From Candidatus Protistibacter heckmannii (lineage in GTDB: Bacteria; Pseudomonadota; Gammaproteobacteria; Burkholderiales; Burkholderiaceae), in assembly GCA_025050535.1 (NCBI GenBank), contig JALBVF010000002.1, positions 86,001 to 150,000 of the forward strand: a DNA stretch of 64,000 nt, read 5' to 3'. This document shows positions 30,261-39,724 of the stretch, piece after piece (positions within the stretch are counted from its first letter, which is position 1; every line of letters starts with the position of its first letter). The position numbers were made by a program, and so were the translations under genes. The notes under the pieces were generated by a model that saw nothing but the letters and a program-made list of their open reading frames with translations, was not told where the DNA came from and made no database searches.

Positions 30261-30600
30261 GCAAAGCCGCGAGTGTAGCGCGCGGCCCGGCAGTTGGGAA
30301 AGAAGACGGGCATGGGCGCGGAAGAAGAAAGCAGCGAAACCGGAAAGGGAATAAAAAAAGCGCCGCCATGTTGTGGCAGCGCTTTTGGGAGCGGGTCAGT
30401 TTTGGTTAGCGGGTGCCGGCCCTTCTTTGTCGTCTCCTCGCACTGGATCCGTTCAGCGATAGATTAAATATAGTAAATTTCAGCATAAGCAACAAGTTGG
30501 TGCTAACCCTAGCCCGCCGCCGCCCGCTTGGTGCAAAAGGTCCAGATGGCGGACGCGGCGGAAAAGCTGCCGCATCTGTCCGCCTCCCCGCGAAGCCTTT
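30261..30600. other. Non-coding gap between TSUP permease and liv operon
   Basis: 340 bases without a convincing gene. It holds the presumed TSUP promoter region, a terminator-like hairpin at 30353-30387, an AT-rich patch around 30465-30490, and a GC-rich stretch up to the livM stop. I see no RNA gene here. Confidence 0.6.
30353..30387 (-). terminator. Terminator-like hairpin downstream of the liv operon
   Basis: On the minus strand AGCGCTGCCA and TGGCGGCGCT pair (one mismatch) around a five-base loop, followed by a run of seven T. It is placed to stop leftward transcripts coming from livM, about 215 bases after its stop codon. A shorter T-run on the other side could make it work in both directions. 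Confidence 0.65.
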
Positions 30601-31539
30601 CTAGGCTTGCTTCTTCGCGCCCGGAAGGCGGGCGATGATTTCACCGACAATACCGCGCCGGAAGGCCAGCACGCAGACCACGAAGATAGCGCCAGTGGCG
30701 ATCGTGCTCCAGGAGCCAATACCCGCGAGATAGTTCTGCAGACCCACCACCACGGCCGCGCCGAAAATCGGGCCGAGCAGCGTGCCCAGGCCGCCGAGCA
30801 GCGTCATCAGCACGACCTCGCCCGAGGCGTGCCAGTGTACGTCGGTCAGCGTGGCGAGCTGGAACACCAGCGTCTTGGTCGAACCCGCCGCGCCCGAGAG
30901 CGCCGCCGAGAGCACGAACGCCAGCAGCTTGAAGCGCTTGACGTCGTAGCCCAGCGAAATCGCGCGCGACTCGTTCTCGCGGATGGACTTGAGTACCTGG
31001 CCGAAGGGTGAATGCACGGCGCGCACGATGATCGCGAACACAATCACGAAGATGGCGAAGGTGAAGTAATACATCGCCATGTCGTTGGACAGATCGATCA
31101 GGCCGAAGAGCTTGCCGCGCGGCACGCCCTGGATGCCGTCCTCGCCGTGCGTGAACGGGAATTGCAGCGCGAGGAAGAACACCATCTGCGCCATCGCCAG
31201 CGTGATCATCGAGAAATAGATGCCCTGGCGGCGGATCGCCAGACTGCCGACGATATAGCCCATTGCCGCGGCCACCGCGACACCGGCCAGGATGCCGATC
31301 TCCGGCGTCCAGCCCCATTCCTTGCACACGAACGCGGTGATGTAGGCCGAGCCGCCGAAATACGCCGCATGCCCGAAGGAGAGTAGGCCGGTGAAACCCA
31401 GCAGCAGATTGAAGGCGCAGGCGAACAGCGCGAAGCACAGCACCTTCATCAGAAAGACGATGTAGATCTCGTCCTGGAAGGGGGCCAGCAGTCCGATGAC
31501 GAACAGCAGGCCGAACAGCAATTTGGTCTTCTTTTCCAA
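30601..31539 (-). CDS. livM: Branched-chain amino-acid ABC transporter permease LivM
   Basis: 312-residue inner-membrane protein of the HAAT (LivM) family with 8-10 hydrophobic segments. Key regions: ACAFNLLLGFTGLLSFGHAAYFGGSAY, the conserved GFTGLLSFGHAAYFG loop, FGLIDLSNDMAMYYFTFAIF, and the EAA-like RAISLGYDVKRFKLLAFVLS with ALSGAAGS. The length is normal for the short LivM type. It is last in a five-gene minus-strand operon (livG, livF, binding protein, livH, livM). Confidence 0.9.
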   Translation of the reverse strand: MEKKTKLLFGLLFVIGLLAPFQDEIYIVFLMKVLCFALFACAFNLLLGFTGLLSFGHAAYFGGSAYITAFVCKEWGWTPEIGILAGVAVAAAMGYIVGSLAIRRQGIYFSMITLAMAQMVFFLALQFPFTHGEDGIQGVPRGKLFGLIDLSNDMAMYYFTFAIFVIVFAIIVRAVHSPFGQVLKSIRENESRAISLGYDVKRFKLLAFVLSAALSGAAGSTKTLVFQLATLTDVHWHASGEVVLMTLLGGLGTLLGPIFGAAVVVGLQNYLAGIGSWSTIATGAIFVVCVLAFRRGIVGEIIARLPGAKKQA

Positions 31540-31551
31540 GCCGGTCTCCTC

Positions 31552-32472
31552 TTACTTCTCGCGGCCGAACAGGCCCGCCGGGCGCAGCAGCAGCACGATG
31601 GCCATAATCACGAAAATCACCACGCTGGAGGCTTCCGGATAGAACACCTTGGTCAGGCCTTCGATCAGGCCCAGCGACAGGCCGGTGACGATGGAGCCCA
31701 GGATCGAGCCCATGCCGCCGATCACCACCACCGCGAACACCACGATGATCAGGTTCGAACCCATGATCGGATTGACCTGGAACAGCGGCGCGGCCAGCAC
31801 GCCGGCCAGCCCCGCGAGCCCCACGCCGAAGGCGTAGGTCAGGGTGATCATAAGCGGGACGTTGATGCCGAAGGCCTCGATCAGCTTGGGGTTCTCGGTG
31901 CCGGCGCGCAGATAGGCGCCCAGGCGGGTGCGCTCGATCACGTACCAGGTGGCGAAGCAGACCGCCAGCGAGAACACCACGATCCAGACCCGGTAGATCG
32001 GCAGCGCGAGGCCCAGGCTCTCCAGGTGGATCAGGCCTTCGAGAAGCTCGGGCACGTCGTAGCTTTCGCCGGAAATGCTGTACCAGTGGCGGAACATGCC
32101 CTCGACCACCAGCGCCAGACCGAAGGTCAGCAGCAGGCCGTAGAGATGGTCCACGTGATACAGGCGCTTGAGCATCGTGCGCTCGAGCAGCACGCCGAAG
32201 GCGCCGACGACAACCGGCACGAGGATCAGCGAGACCCAGTAGTTGAGCGCCAGATCCGGCATGCCCAGCCAGGGGCCGAGCTGGGTCAGGCCCAGCCAGG
32301 CGACGAAGGCGCCCACCATGTAGAGCGCGCCATGCGCAAAATTGATGATGTTGAGCAGGCCGAAAATGATCGCCAGGCCCAGGCTCAGCATCGCATAGAA
32401 AGAGCCATTGATCAGCCCGACCAGCAACTGGGCCAGCAAGCCCTGGGGGGTGATGCCGAGCATCTCAAACAT
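31552..32472 (-). CDS. livH: Branched-chain amino-acid ABC transporter permease LivH
   Basis: 306-residue LivH-type permease: LLVGLINGSFYAMLSLGLAI, FGLLNIINFAHGALYMVGAF (diagnostic NFAHG), LRAGTENPKLIEAFGINVPL (EAA-type cytoplasmic loop) and GVLAAPLFQVNPIMGSN. Eight or so transmembrane segments. It lies 12 bases upstream of livM, so the two are coupled and form the membrane channel of the transporter. Confidence 0.92.
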   Translation of the reverse strand: MFEMLGITPQGLLAQLLVGLINGSFYAMLSLGLAIIFGLLNIINFAHGALYMVGAFVAWLGLTQLGPWLGMPDLALNYWVSLILVPVVVGAFGVLLERTMLKRLYHVDHLYGLLLTFGLALVVEGMFRHWYSISGESYDVPELLEGLIHLESLGLALPIYRVWIVVFSLAVCFATWYVIERTRLGAYLRAGTENPKLIEAFGINVPLMITLTYAFGVGLAGLAGVLAAPLFQVNPIMGSNLIIVVFAVVVIGGMGSILGSIVTGLSLGLIEGLTKVFYPEASSVVIFVIMAIVLLLRPAGLFGREK

Positions 32473-32553
32473 GTTGTTGTTCCGTTCTCTGCAACTTTGT
32501 TCTTGTGGAGCGCCGGCCCACGGGACAGGCGCTCTTGCACTGCGTGCCTTACA

Positions 32554-33765
32554 TCAGGACTTCTTGATCAGCTTGCACTTCGAGGCCGACAGCGGCTGGG
32601 TGGCTTCGTCGGCCGGGATGATGGCGCGGATGTTGTAGTAGTCCCAGGGCGTCTTGGACTCCGAGGGCTTCTTCACTTCCAGCAGCAGCATGTCGTGGGC
32701 GAACTTGCCGTCCTCGCGGATCGTGCCCTTGAACAGGCCGTCGTCGATCGGCGTGCTCTTGAGCTTCTTCATCACCGCCGCGGTCTCGTCCGTGCCGGCC
32801 GCCTGCACGGCCTTCAGGTAGTTGAGCACCGAGGAGTACACGCCGGCGTGCACCATGGTCGGCATGCGCTTGTGCTGCATGAAGAAGCGGTTCGACCAGG
32901 CGCGGGTCTTGTCGTTGCGGTTCCAGTAGAAGCCTTCGGTCAGGTACATGCCGGCGGCGTTCTTCAGGCCGATCGAGTGGATGTCGGAAATGAACATCAG
33001 CAGGGGCACGACGGTCTGCTTGCTGCCCATGATGCCGAATTCGGCGGCCTGCTTGACCGAGTTGATCGTGTCGGCGCCGGCGTTGGCCAGGGCGATCACG
33101 TCGGCTTTGGAGGCCTGGGCCTTGAGCAGGAAGGAGGAGAAGTCGCTGCCCGGGAAGGGGTGCTTGACCGCGCCCACCACCTTGCCGCCGTTGGCCTTGA
33201 CCACTTCGCTCGCGTCGCGCTCGAGCGCGGCGCCGAAGGCGTAGTCGGCGGTCAGGAAGAACCAGTTCTTCTTGCCTTGCTTGACCACGGCCTTGGCGGT
33301 GCCGACCGATAGGGCGTAGGTGTCATAGACCCAGCGCACGTTGACGGCGGTGCACTTCTCGTTGGTGATGGGCAGCGAGGCGGCGCCCGAGACCAGCGTG
33401 ATCTTGTTCTTCTGCTCGGCCACTTCCATGGCGGCCAGCGCGGTGTTGGTAGAGACAAGGTCGACGATCACGTCCACCTTGTCCTTGTCGTACCATTCGC
33501 GCGCCTTGTTGGCGGCGATGTCGGCCTTGTTCTGGTGGTCGGCGGAAACGATCTCAACCTTCTTGCCCAGCACCGTGCCGTCCTTGGAGAAGTCCTGCAC
33601 CGCCATCTTGGCGGCCAGCACCGAGCCTTGGCCGGCAACGTCAGAGTAAATGCTCGACAGGTCCGTCAACACGCCGATCTTGACCACATCGTCGCTCACC
33701 TTCTGCGCCTGCGCGCCGGCCGAAAACATGGCCAGTACCAGGGCCGACAAAAGCTTTCTTTTCAT
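32554..33765 (-). CDS. Periplasmic substrate-binding protein of the branched-chain/aliphatic amide ABC transporter
   Basis: 403-residue type I periplasmic binding protein. The signal peptide MKRKLLSALVLAMFSAGAQA is cut before QKVSDD. The mature domain has VKIGVLTDLSSIYSDVAGQG, VEIVSADHQNKADIAANKAR and DKVDVIVDLVSTNTALAAME. ATG 33765 is chosen over ATG 33771 because AAGGAG ends six bases before it. The ligand could be a branched-chain amino acid, an amide or an aromatic acid; homologues vary. It lies between livF and livH. Confidence 0.9.
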   Translation of the reverse strand: MKRKLLSALVLAMFSAGAQAQKVSDDVVKIGVLTDLSSIYSDVAGQGSVLAAKMAVQDFSKDGTVLGKKVEIVSADHQNKADIAANKAREWYDKDKVDVIVDLVSTNTALAAMEVAEQKNKITLVSGAASLPITNEKCTAVNVRWVYDTYALSVGTAKAVVKQGKKNWFFLTADYAFGAALERDASEVVKANGGKVVGAVKHPFPGSDFSSFLLKAQASKADVIALANAGADTINSVKQAAEFGIMGSKQTVVPLLMFISDIHSIGLKNAAGMYLTEGFYWNRNDKTRAWSNRFFMQHKRMPTMVHAGVYSSVLNYLKAVQAAGTDETAAVMKKLKSTPIDDGLFKGTIREDGKFAHDMLLLEVKKPSESKTPWDYYNIRAIIPADEATQPLSASKCKLIKKS

Positions 33766-33784
33766 TTGCATCTCCTTCGGAAAT

Positions 33785-34501
33785 TTATACGCCCAGATAT
33801 TCCTTGAGCAGTTCTGTTTTCGCTGCCAACTCGTCTTTCTCCACGACCTCCACCACCTTGCCGTGTTCGACCACATAGTGGCGATCCGCGAGCGGGGCGG
33901 CAAAACGGAAGTTCTGTTCCACCAGGACGATGGTGTAGCCGCGGTCGCGCAGCCGGGTGACGATCTCGCCCAGCCGCTGCACAATCACGGGCGCCAGGCC
34001 CTCGGTGATTTCGTCGAGCAGAAGAAGGTTGGCGCCGGTGCGCAGGATGCGCGCCATCGCCAGCATCTGTTGCTCGCCCCCGGAAAGCCTGCCGCCGGGG
34101 CTGTGACGCCGCTCGAGAAGGTTGGGGAACATCTCGTAGATCTCTTCCACCGACATGCCGCCCTCGGCCAGCACGGGCGGCAGCAGGAGGTTTTCCTCGG
34201 CCGACAGGCTGGTGAAGATGCCACGCTCCTCAGGGCAATAGCCCACGCCGTGGTGCGCGATGCGGTGCGGCGCCAGATTGATGACTTCCTTGCCGTAGAT
34301 CTTGACCGAACCCTGGCGGCGGCCAGTGAGGCCGAGCAGGCCGCGCAGCGTCGTCGTGCGGCCTGCGCCATTGCGGCCCAGTAGGGTCACCACCTCGCCA
34401 CGGCGCACGTGTAGGTCGATGCCGTGCAGGATGTGCGACTCGCCGTACCAGGCGTTCAGGCCGGAAACCTCCAGGGCCATGTCTGCATGCGTGCCGGCCA
34501 T
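33785..34501 (-). CDS. livF: ABC transporter ATP-binding protein LivF
   Basis: 238-residue ATPase: Walker A reads LLGRNGAGRTTTLRGLLGL, the signature is GGRLSGGEQQMLAMARIL, Walker B LLLLDEITEGLAP, and the switch His is not obvious (IVLVEQNF). Two departures from the usual family pattern stand out: Arg replaces the Walker A Lys (GAGRTTT) and Ile replaces Pro in DEPTEGLAP. Arg at this position may be a subfamily feature, since LivF-type proteins vary here, so I do not call it dead. Its start is one base from the livG stop. Confidence 0.9.
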   Translation of the reverse strand: MAGTHADMALEVSGLNAWYGESHILHGIDLHVRRGEVVTLLGRNGAGRTTTLRGLLGLTGRRQGSVKIYGKEVINLAPHRIAHHGVGYCPEERGIFTSLSAEENLLLPPVLAEGGMSVEEIYEMFPNLLERRHSPGGRLSGGEQQMLAMARILRTGANLLLLDEITEGLAPVIVQRLGEIVTRLRDRGYTIVLVEQNFRFAAPLADRHYVVEHGKVVEVVEKDELAAKTELLKEYLGV

Positions 34502-34502
34502 G

Positions 34503-35273
34503 TCAATACCCCCCCTGCAGCACGCCTTCGGACGTGCCCATGTAGGCTTCCATCACCTGCGGATTCTTCGACACCTCGGCATATGGCCCCTCGGCTAGCA
34601 CGCTGCCGCGCTGGAGCACGGTGATCTTGTCGGCGATCGTCGAGACGACGTTCATATTGTGTTCCACCATCAGAATCGTGCGGCCCGCCGACACCTTCTT
34701 GATGAGCTGCGTCACGCGGTCCACGTCTTCGTGGACCATGCCCTGCATCGGTTCGTCGAGCAGCATCAATTCGGGGTCGGCCGCCAGCGTCGTGGCGATC
34801 TCCAGTGCGCGCTTGCGCCCATAGGGCAGGCTCGCAGTGATTTCTTCCTCGAAGCCCGAGAGGCCGACCTCGGCGAGCAGATCGGCGGCGCGCTGGTTCA
34901 GGGCGTTGAGCGTGCGCTCGCTCTTCCAGAACTGGAAGGAAGTGCCCAGGCGGCGCTGCAGGACGATGCGCACGTTCTCCAGCACGGTCAGATGCGGGAA
35001 CACGGCGGAAATCTGGAAGGAGCGCACCACGCCACGGCGCGCGATCTGCGCGGGCCGCTCGCAGGTGATTTCCGCGCCATTGAACAGGATCTGTCCGGCG
35101 GTCGGCTCGAGGAACTTGGTGAGCAGATTGAAGCAGGTGGTCTTGCCCGCGCCGTTCGGACCGATCAGCGCATGGATGGCGCCGCGGCGAACCTGCAGGT
35201 TAACCCGGTTGACCGCGGTGAAGCCCTTGAACTCCTTCGAGAGCTCGTGTGTTTCTAGAATGATGTCGCTAAT
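34503..35273 (-). CDS. livG: ABC transporter ATP-binding protein LivG, apparent ATT start
   Basis: 256-residue ATPase with canonical motifs: ALIGPNGAGKTTCFNLLTKF (Walker A with Lys), SLPYGRKRALEIATTLAADP (LivG-type signature), LMLLDEPMQGMVHEDV (Walker B). Homology starts at SDIILETHELSKEFKGFTAV, where family members begin MSDII. Here the codon before Ser is ATT (35273-35271), with a TAA two codons further up, so no ATG, GTG or TTG precedes the domain. The gene is either started at ATT, a rare but real initiator, or inactivated by ATG to ATT. Confidence 0.85.
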   Translation of the reverse strand: MSDIILETHELSKEFKGFTAVNRVNLQVRRGAIHALIGPNGAGKTTCFNLLTKFLEPTAGQILFNGAEITCERPAQIARRGVVRSFQISAVFPHLTVLENVRIVLQRRLGTSFQFWKSERTLNALNQRAADLLAEVGLSGFEEEITASLPYGRKRALEIATTLAADPELMLLDEPMQGMVHEDVDRVTQLIKKVSAGRTILMVEHNMNVVSTIADKITVLQRGSVLAEGPYAEVSKNPQVMEAYMGTSEGVLQGGY

Positions 35274-35359
35274 GATTTACCGTTTTGCGCAGTGCGGCAA
35301 AGAATAGCGGATTTCATCCCGGACTTCGCTCGGGGTTTGCCCGGACAGGATTTCGACTA

Positions 35360-35823
35360 TTGATCAGGCAGGAAGAAGTTTTCATGCGGCGTATTTGACG
35401 CGGGGATCCTGGAAGTAGGATTTCACGCGTTCAGTATGGGTTTCGATGAACGCCATATGGTTCTTTGCTGCGGCGTGTAATTTGGCCTTTGTTCTGACGG
35501 GGACTCGTGTGCTGATGACATGTTTCAGGTCGGCGTTGAGTCGCTCATCCGGATTGAGCTCCGGGCTGTAGCTGGGCAGGTAAAAGACTTCGATGTCGGC
35601 TTGGTGCTCGGCAAGCCATGCCTTGACCGGCTTGCAGTGATGCACGCTGAGGTTGTCGAGGATCAGGAACACTTTCTTGCCCGCGCGCTTGCCATCGGCC
35701 ACCAGCGCCTCGAAGAACTCGATGAGCTTCTCGTGGTTAAAGGCACCATCGATGATCATCCAGCTTGCCTTGCCCTGATTGGTCACTGTGGAAATCATCG
35801 ACAGCTTCTGTCGCATACCTCTA
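35360..35823 (-). mobile_element. IS630-family element, copy D, truncated
   Basis: It begins at TTGATCAGGCAGGAAG (35360), after TA, and is almost identical to the 28336 copy for 464 bases. Homology stops after CCTCTA at about 35823, where dprA sequence begins. The transposase start, the N-terminal half and the other terminal repeat are missing, so it cannot move on its own. A deletion from inside the IS into dprA best explains the join. Confidence 0.88.
35382..35823 (-). pseudogene. IS630-family transposase, C-terminal half only
   Basis: About 147 codons of the transposase remain, covering RQKLSMISTVTNQGKASWMI, FLILDNLSVHHCKPVKAWLA and SPELNPDERLNADLKHV. These are the second catalytic Asp and the Glu of the DDE core. 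The first Asp and the DNA-binding domain are deleted. Confidence 0.85.
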
Positions 35824-36655
35824 CTGACCGAGCGATCCCTTGGCCGCCCGCCTTGGCGATGGTCGGCGCGCGCCATGCGACCCAGCAGGGCATGCGCGAC
35901 GCCGAGCGCTTCGCCCAAGCCCTGGCCGAGGCCGGGCTGGCAGTGGTCTCCGGGCTGGCACTGGACATCGACGGCGCGGCGCACTGATGGCCGGCGAGAT
36001 GGGTACGGGCACGATCGCCATGATCGGCACGGGTGCGGACCGCGTCTATCCGCCCGCGCACCGCGATCTGGCGCATGAAATCTGCCAGTCCGGCCTGATC
36101 CTGAGCGAATTCCCGCTGGGCGCGCCGCCGCTGGCCGAGCATTTCCCGCACTGCAACCGGCTGATCGCCGGGCTCGCGCGCGGCATGCTGGTGATCGAGG
36201 CGGCCGTGCAGTCCGACTCCCTGATCACCGCGCGCATGGCCGCCGAGAGCGGGCGCGAGGTCTTCGCCATGCCCGGCTCCATCCATGCGCCCCTCTCCAA
36301 GGGCTGCCATGCCCTGATCAAGCAGGGGGCCAAGTTGGCCGAATCTGCCCAGGACATCCTGGAAGAACTGTGCATCCAGCCTCGGACGGCCAAGCCGGCG
36401 GCCGGCAAAACGCAGGCTGGCAAGTCTTCCGCCGCGAAGCCTGCGTTCGCTTCCGCCTCCCTGGCCTCCCCGGACGCCCTCCCCGCCCCGGCCGGCGCCC
36501 TGCTCGCGGTGCTCGACGCAGCCCAGCTGACCCTGGACGAACTCAGCGCCCGCGCGGGTTTGCGGGCCGACGAGGCGGGCGCCGGCATGCTTGCCCTGGA
36601 GCTGGCCGGACGGGCCGAAAGCCTGCCCGGAGGGCGGTACCGGCGGCTGGATTAA
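35824..36655 (+). pseudogene. dprA: DNA-processing protein DprA, beheaded and frameshifted
   Basis: DprA protects incoming single-stranded DNA and loads RecA during natural transformation. The remnant starts in the Rossmann-like domain: LAMVGARHATQQGMRDAERF and VVSGLALDIDGAAH, then a frameshift at 35985 and on to TIAMIGTGADRVYPPAHRDL and GILSEFPLG-like (seen as LILSEFPLGAPPLAEHFPHC), NRLIAGLARGMLVIEA and SLITARMAAESGREVFAMPG. It ends in the winged-helix domain (GGRYRRLD). The N-terminal about 100 residues are replaced by the truncated IS at 35360-35823. Confidence 0.9.
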
Positions 36656-36785
36656 GCTGGGGGGATGGTATACCTCAAGCTTGCGCCTGTCCGGGAAACG
36701 CTCTTAAGATGCGCCTGAAATTGCAAGGGCAAACCAAATTTTGAAAGCAGTCGCAAAAAAACCGCCACGATCGCCGAATCCTCCG

Positions 36786-39412
36786 ATGGAGAAATCCAGG
36801 GTAAGGCGCTGATCATCGCCGAGAAACCCTCGGTGGCGGCGGACATCGCCCGCGCGCTGGGTGGGTTCACCAAGCATGACGAATACTTCGAGAGCGACGA
36901 ATTCGTGCTCTCCTCGGCCGTCGGCCATCTGGTCGAGATCGGCGCGCCGGACGAATACGAGGTCAAGCGCGGAAAATGGAGCTTCGCCCATCTGCCGGTG
37001 ATCCCGCCGCATTTCGATCTCAAGCCCATCGCCAAGACCGAGGCGCGCCTCAAGGTGCTGCAGCGCCTGATCAAGCGCAAGGATGTCACCGCCCTGATCA
37101 ACGCCTGCGACGCAGGCCGCGAGGGCGAGCTCATCTTCCGGCTCATCGTCCAGCACGCCAAGGCCAAGCAGCCCATCCGCCGCCTCTGGCTGCAGTCCAT
37201 GACGCCCGCGGCCATCCGCGACGGCTTCGCCCAACTGCGCGAGGACGTCGACATGCTGCCCCTGGCGGACGCCGCGCGCTGCCGCTCCGAGGCCGACTGG
37301 CTCATGGGCATCAACGGCACCCGCGCCATGACCGCCTTCAACAGCAAGGGCGGCGGCTTCTTCCTCACCACCGTGGGCCGCGTGCAGACGCCCACGCTCT
37401 CGCTCGTCGTCGAGCGCGAGGAAGCGATCCGCAAATTCGTCTCGCGCCCCTATTGGGAAGTGAAGGCCGAATTCATCGCCGCGGCCGGCATCTACGAAGG
37501 CCGCTGGTTCGACCCCGCCTTCAAGAAAGACGAATTCGATCCCGAGAAGCGCGAGTCGCGCCTCTGGAGCGAGGCCGAGGCCCTCTCCGTGGTCGCGGCC
37601 TGCCGCGGCAAACCGGGCACTGTCACCGAGGAGTCCAAGCCCTCCGCCCAGATCGCCCCGCCGCTCTTCGACCTCACCAGCCTGCAGCGCGAGGCCAACG
37701 TCCGCTTCGGCTTCTCCGCTAAGAACACCCTGGGCCTGGCCCAGGCGCTCTATGAGAGGCATAAGGTCCTGACCTATCCGCGTACCGATTCGCGCGCCCT
37801 GCCCGAGGACTACATCGGCACGGTCAAGCAGACCATGGAAGCCCTGGGCGACGCCTTGGTCAACTTCTATCCGCACACCGCGAAGATCCTCGCCAACAGC
37901 TGGGTTAAGCCCAACAAGCGCATCTTCGACAACAGCAAGATCTCCGACCACTTCGCCATCATTCCGACGCTGCAGGCGCCCAAGTCCGCGCTCTCCGAGC
38001 CCGGGCTGAAGCTCTACACGCTGGTCGTGCGGCGCTTCCTGGCGGTGTTCTTCCCCGCGGCCGAATACCTGGTCACCACCCGCATCACGCAAGTGGCCGG
38101 CCACCGCTTCAAGACCGAGGGCAAGGTCCTCGTCAATCCCGGCTGGCTCGCCGTCTACGGCAAGGAAGCGCAGGTCTCCGATGGCAAGGACAACAAGGAA
38201 GAAAGCACCAACCTCGTGGCCGTGGGCAAGGACGAGAAGGTCGCCACCGAAGACGTGCACGCCGTGCCTCTGCACACCCGCCCGCCGGCGCGCTACTCCG
38301 AAGCCACGCTGCTCGCCGCCATGGAAGGCGCTGGCAAGCTCGTCGACGACAACGAGCTGCGCGAAGCCATGGCCGGAAAGGGCCTGGGCACGCCCGCCAC
38401 GCGCGCGGCCATCATAGAAGGCCTGCTCGCCGAGAAATACCTCATCCGCGAAGGCCGCGAGATGATCCCCACCGCCAAGGCCTTCCAGCTAATGACCCTG
38501 CTGCGCGGCCTGGGCGTGGAAGAACTCACGCTCGCCGAGCTCACCGGCGAATGGGAGCACAAGCTCGCGCAGATGGAGCGCGGCGGCATCAAACGCGAAG
38601 CCTTCATGCAAGAGATCGCGCAGATGACCCAGCGCATCGTCAAGCGCGCCAAGGAATACGACAGCGACACCATCCCCGGCGACTACGCCACCCTGTCCGT
38701 GCCCTGCCCGCACTGCGGCGACACCGTCAAGGAAAACTACCGCCGCTTCGCCTGCGACAAGTGCAGCTTCTCCATCAGCAAGATCCCGGGCGGGCGCCAG
38801 TTCGAGATCGATGAAGTGGAAACGCTCCTGTGCGAGCGCACCATCGGTCCGCTGCAGGGCTTCCGCAGCAAGATGGGCCGGACCTTCGCCGCCATCCTCA
38901 AGCTCGTGCCCGACACTGAGAACGACAACCTCAAACTCGAATTCGACTTCGGCAACGGCTCGGGCGAGGACGAGGGCGAACCCGTCGACTTCACCGGCCA
39001 GGAAGCCGTGGGCGTCTGCCCCAAGTGTAGAGGCGCGGTCTACGAGCACGGCATGCGCTACGTCTGCGAGCACGCTGTGGGCGCGAACAAGAGCTGCGAC
39101 TTCACCACCGGCAAGATCATCCTGCAGCAGGAAATCTCCCGCGAGCAGGTGGGCAAGCTGCTCGCCCAGGGCAAGACCGATCTGCTAACCGGATTCAAGT
39201 CCTCGCGCACCGGGCGTAACTTCAAAGCCTATCTCGTGAAGCAGCCCGACGGCAAGATCGGCTTCGAATTCGAGGCCCGCGAGCCGAAGAAGGGTACCAA
39301 GCCGGCGGCCAAGACCGCCGCCAAGGCAACGGCGGACGAAGCGCCGGCGGCAGCGGCGCCCGCGAAGAAGGCCGCAGTCAAGAAGACCGCGGCCAAGAAA
39401 AAGCCCGCCTAG
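36786..39412 (+). pseudogene. topB: DNA topoisomerase III, N-terminal frameshift
   Basis: About 870 residues of type IA topoisomerase: TOPRIM start LIIAEKPSVAADIARAL, NACDAGREGELIFRLIVQ (DxE-type metal site), active-site Tyr in VLTYPRTDSRALP, and a C-terminal zinc-ribbon zone (CPHCGDTVKENYRRFACDKC; CPKCRGAVYEHG) with a Lys/Ala-rich tail. No ATG, GTG or TTG precedes LIIAEKP in frame. ATG 36786 (MEKS) is one base out of phase, as if CCC had become CC near 36797. The only usable in-frame start, GTG 36833, would remove the essential Glu of the TOPRIM motif. Otherwise the frame is perfect, so the damage is recent, or a sequencing error. Confidence 0.8.
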
Positions 39413-39724
39413 CATCTACGGGCGGGCGCTTTGCCGCCCGGCCCGCATCCGTTTCCGCCCTTGCATGCCGGCGTAGTCGTCCGGCTTCCTTCGGCCGTTT
39501 TCCTCGTCTGCGCCCGGACCGCTTATCCGAACTAAGCGCTGACGGAAAAATCTTCACGTCGTCGCTCCGGCTTTCCCGTCAAGCCCCGCCGTGCCTGGCT
39601 CAGCCGTGCCCGTGACCACGTGACGCTTTAGCCAGTTTTGCTAATTTTTGACCATTCATCCGTGAGATTTTTTTCCAAACGGATCGACCCAGCAGTTCTC
39701 AGATTTTTCCCCCCGAGGACACGC
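39413..39724. other. Non-coding gap between topB and ammonia-lyase pseudogene
   Basis: 312 bases with no credible gene. A GC-rich hairpin (GGGCGG and CCGCCC around 39420-39443) shortly after the topB stop may help end transcription. AT-rich sequence from about 39635 to 39715 probably holds the promoter of the downstream lyase gene, whose ATG at 39725 is preceded by GAGGA. Confidence 0.5.
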
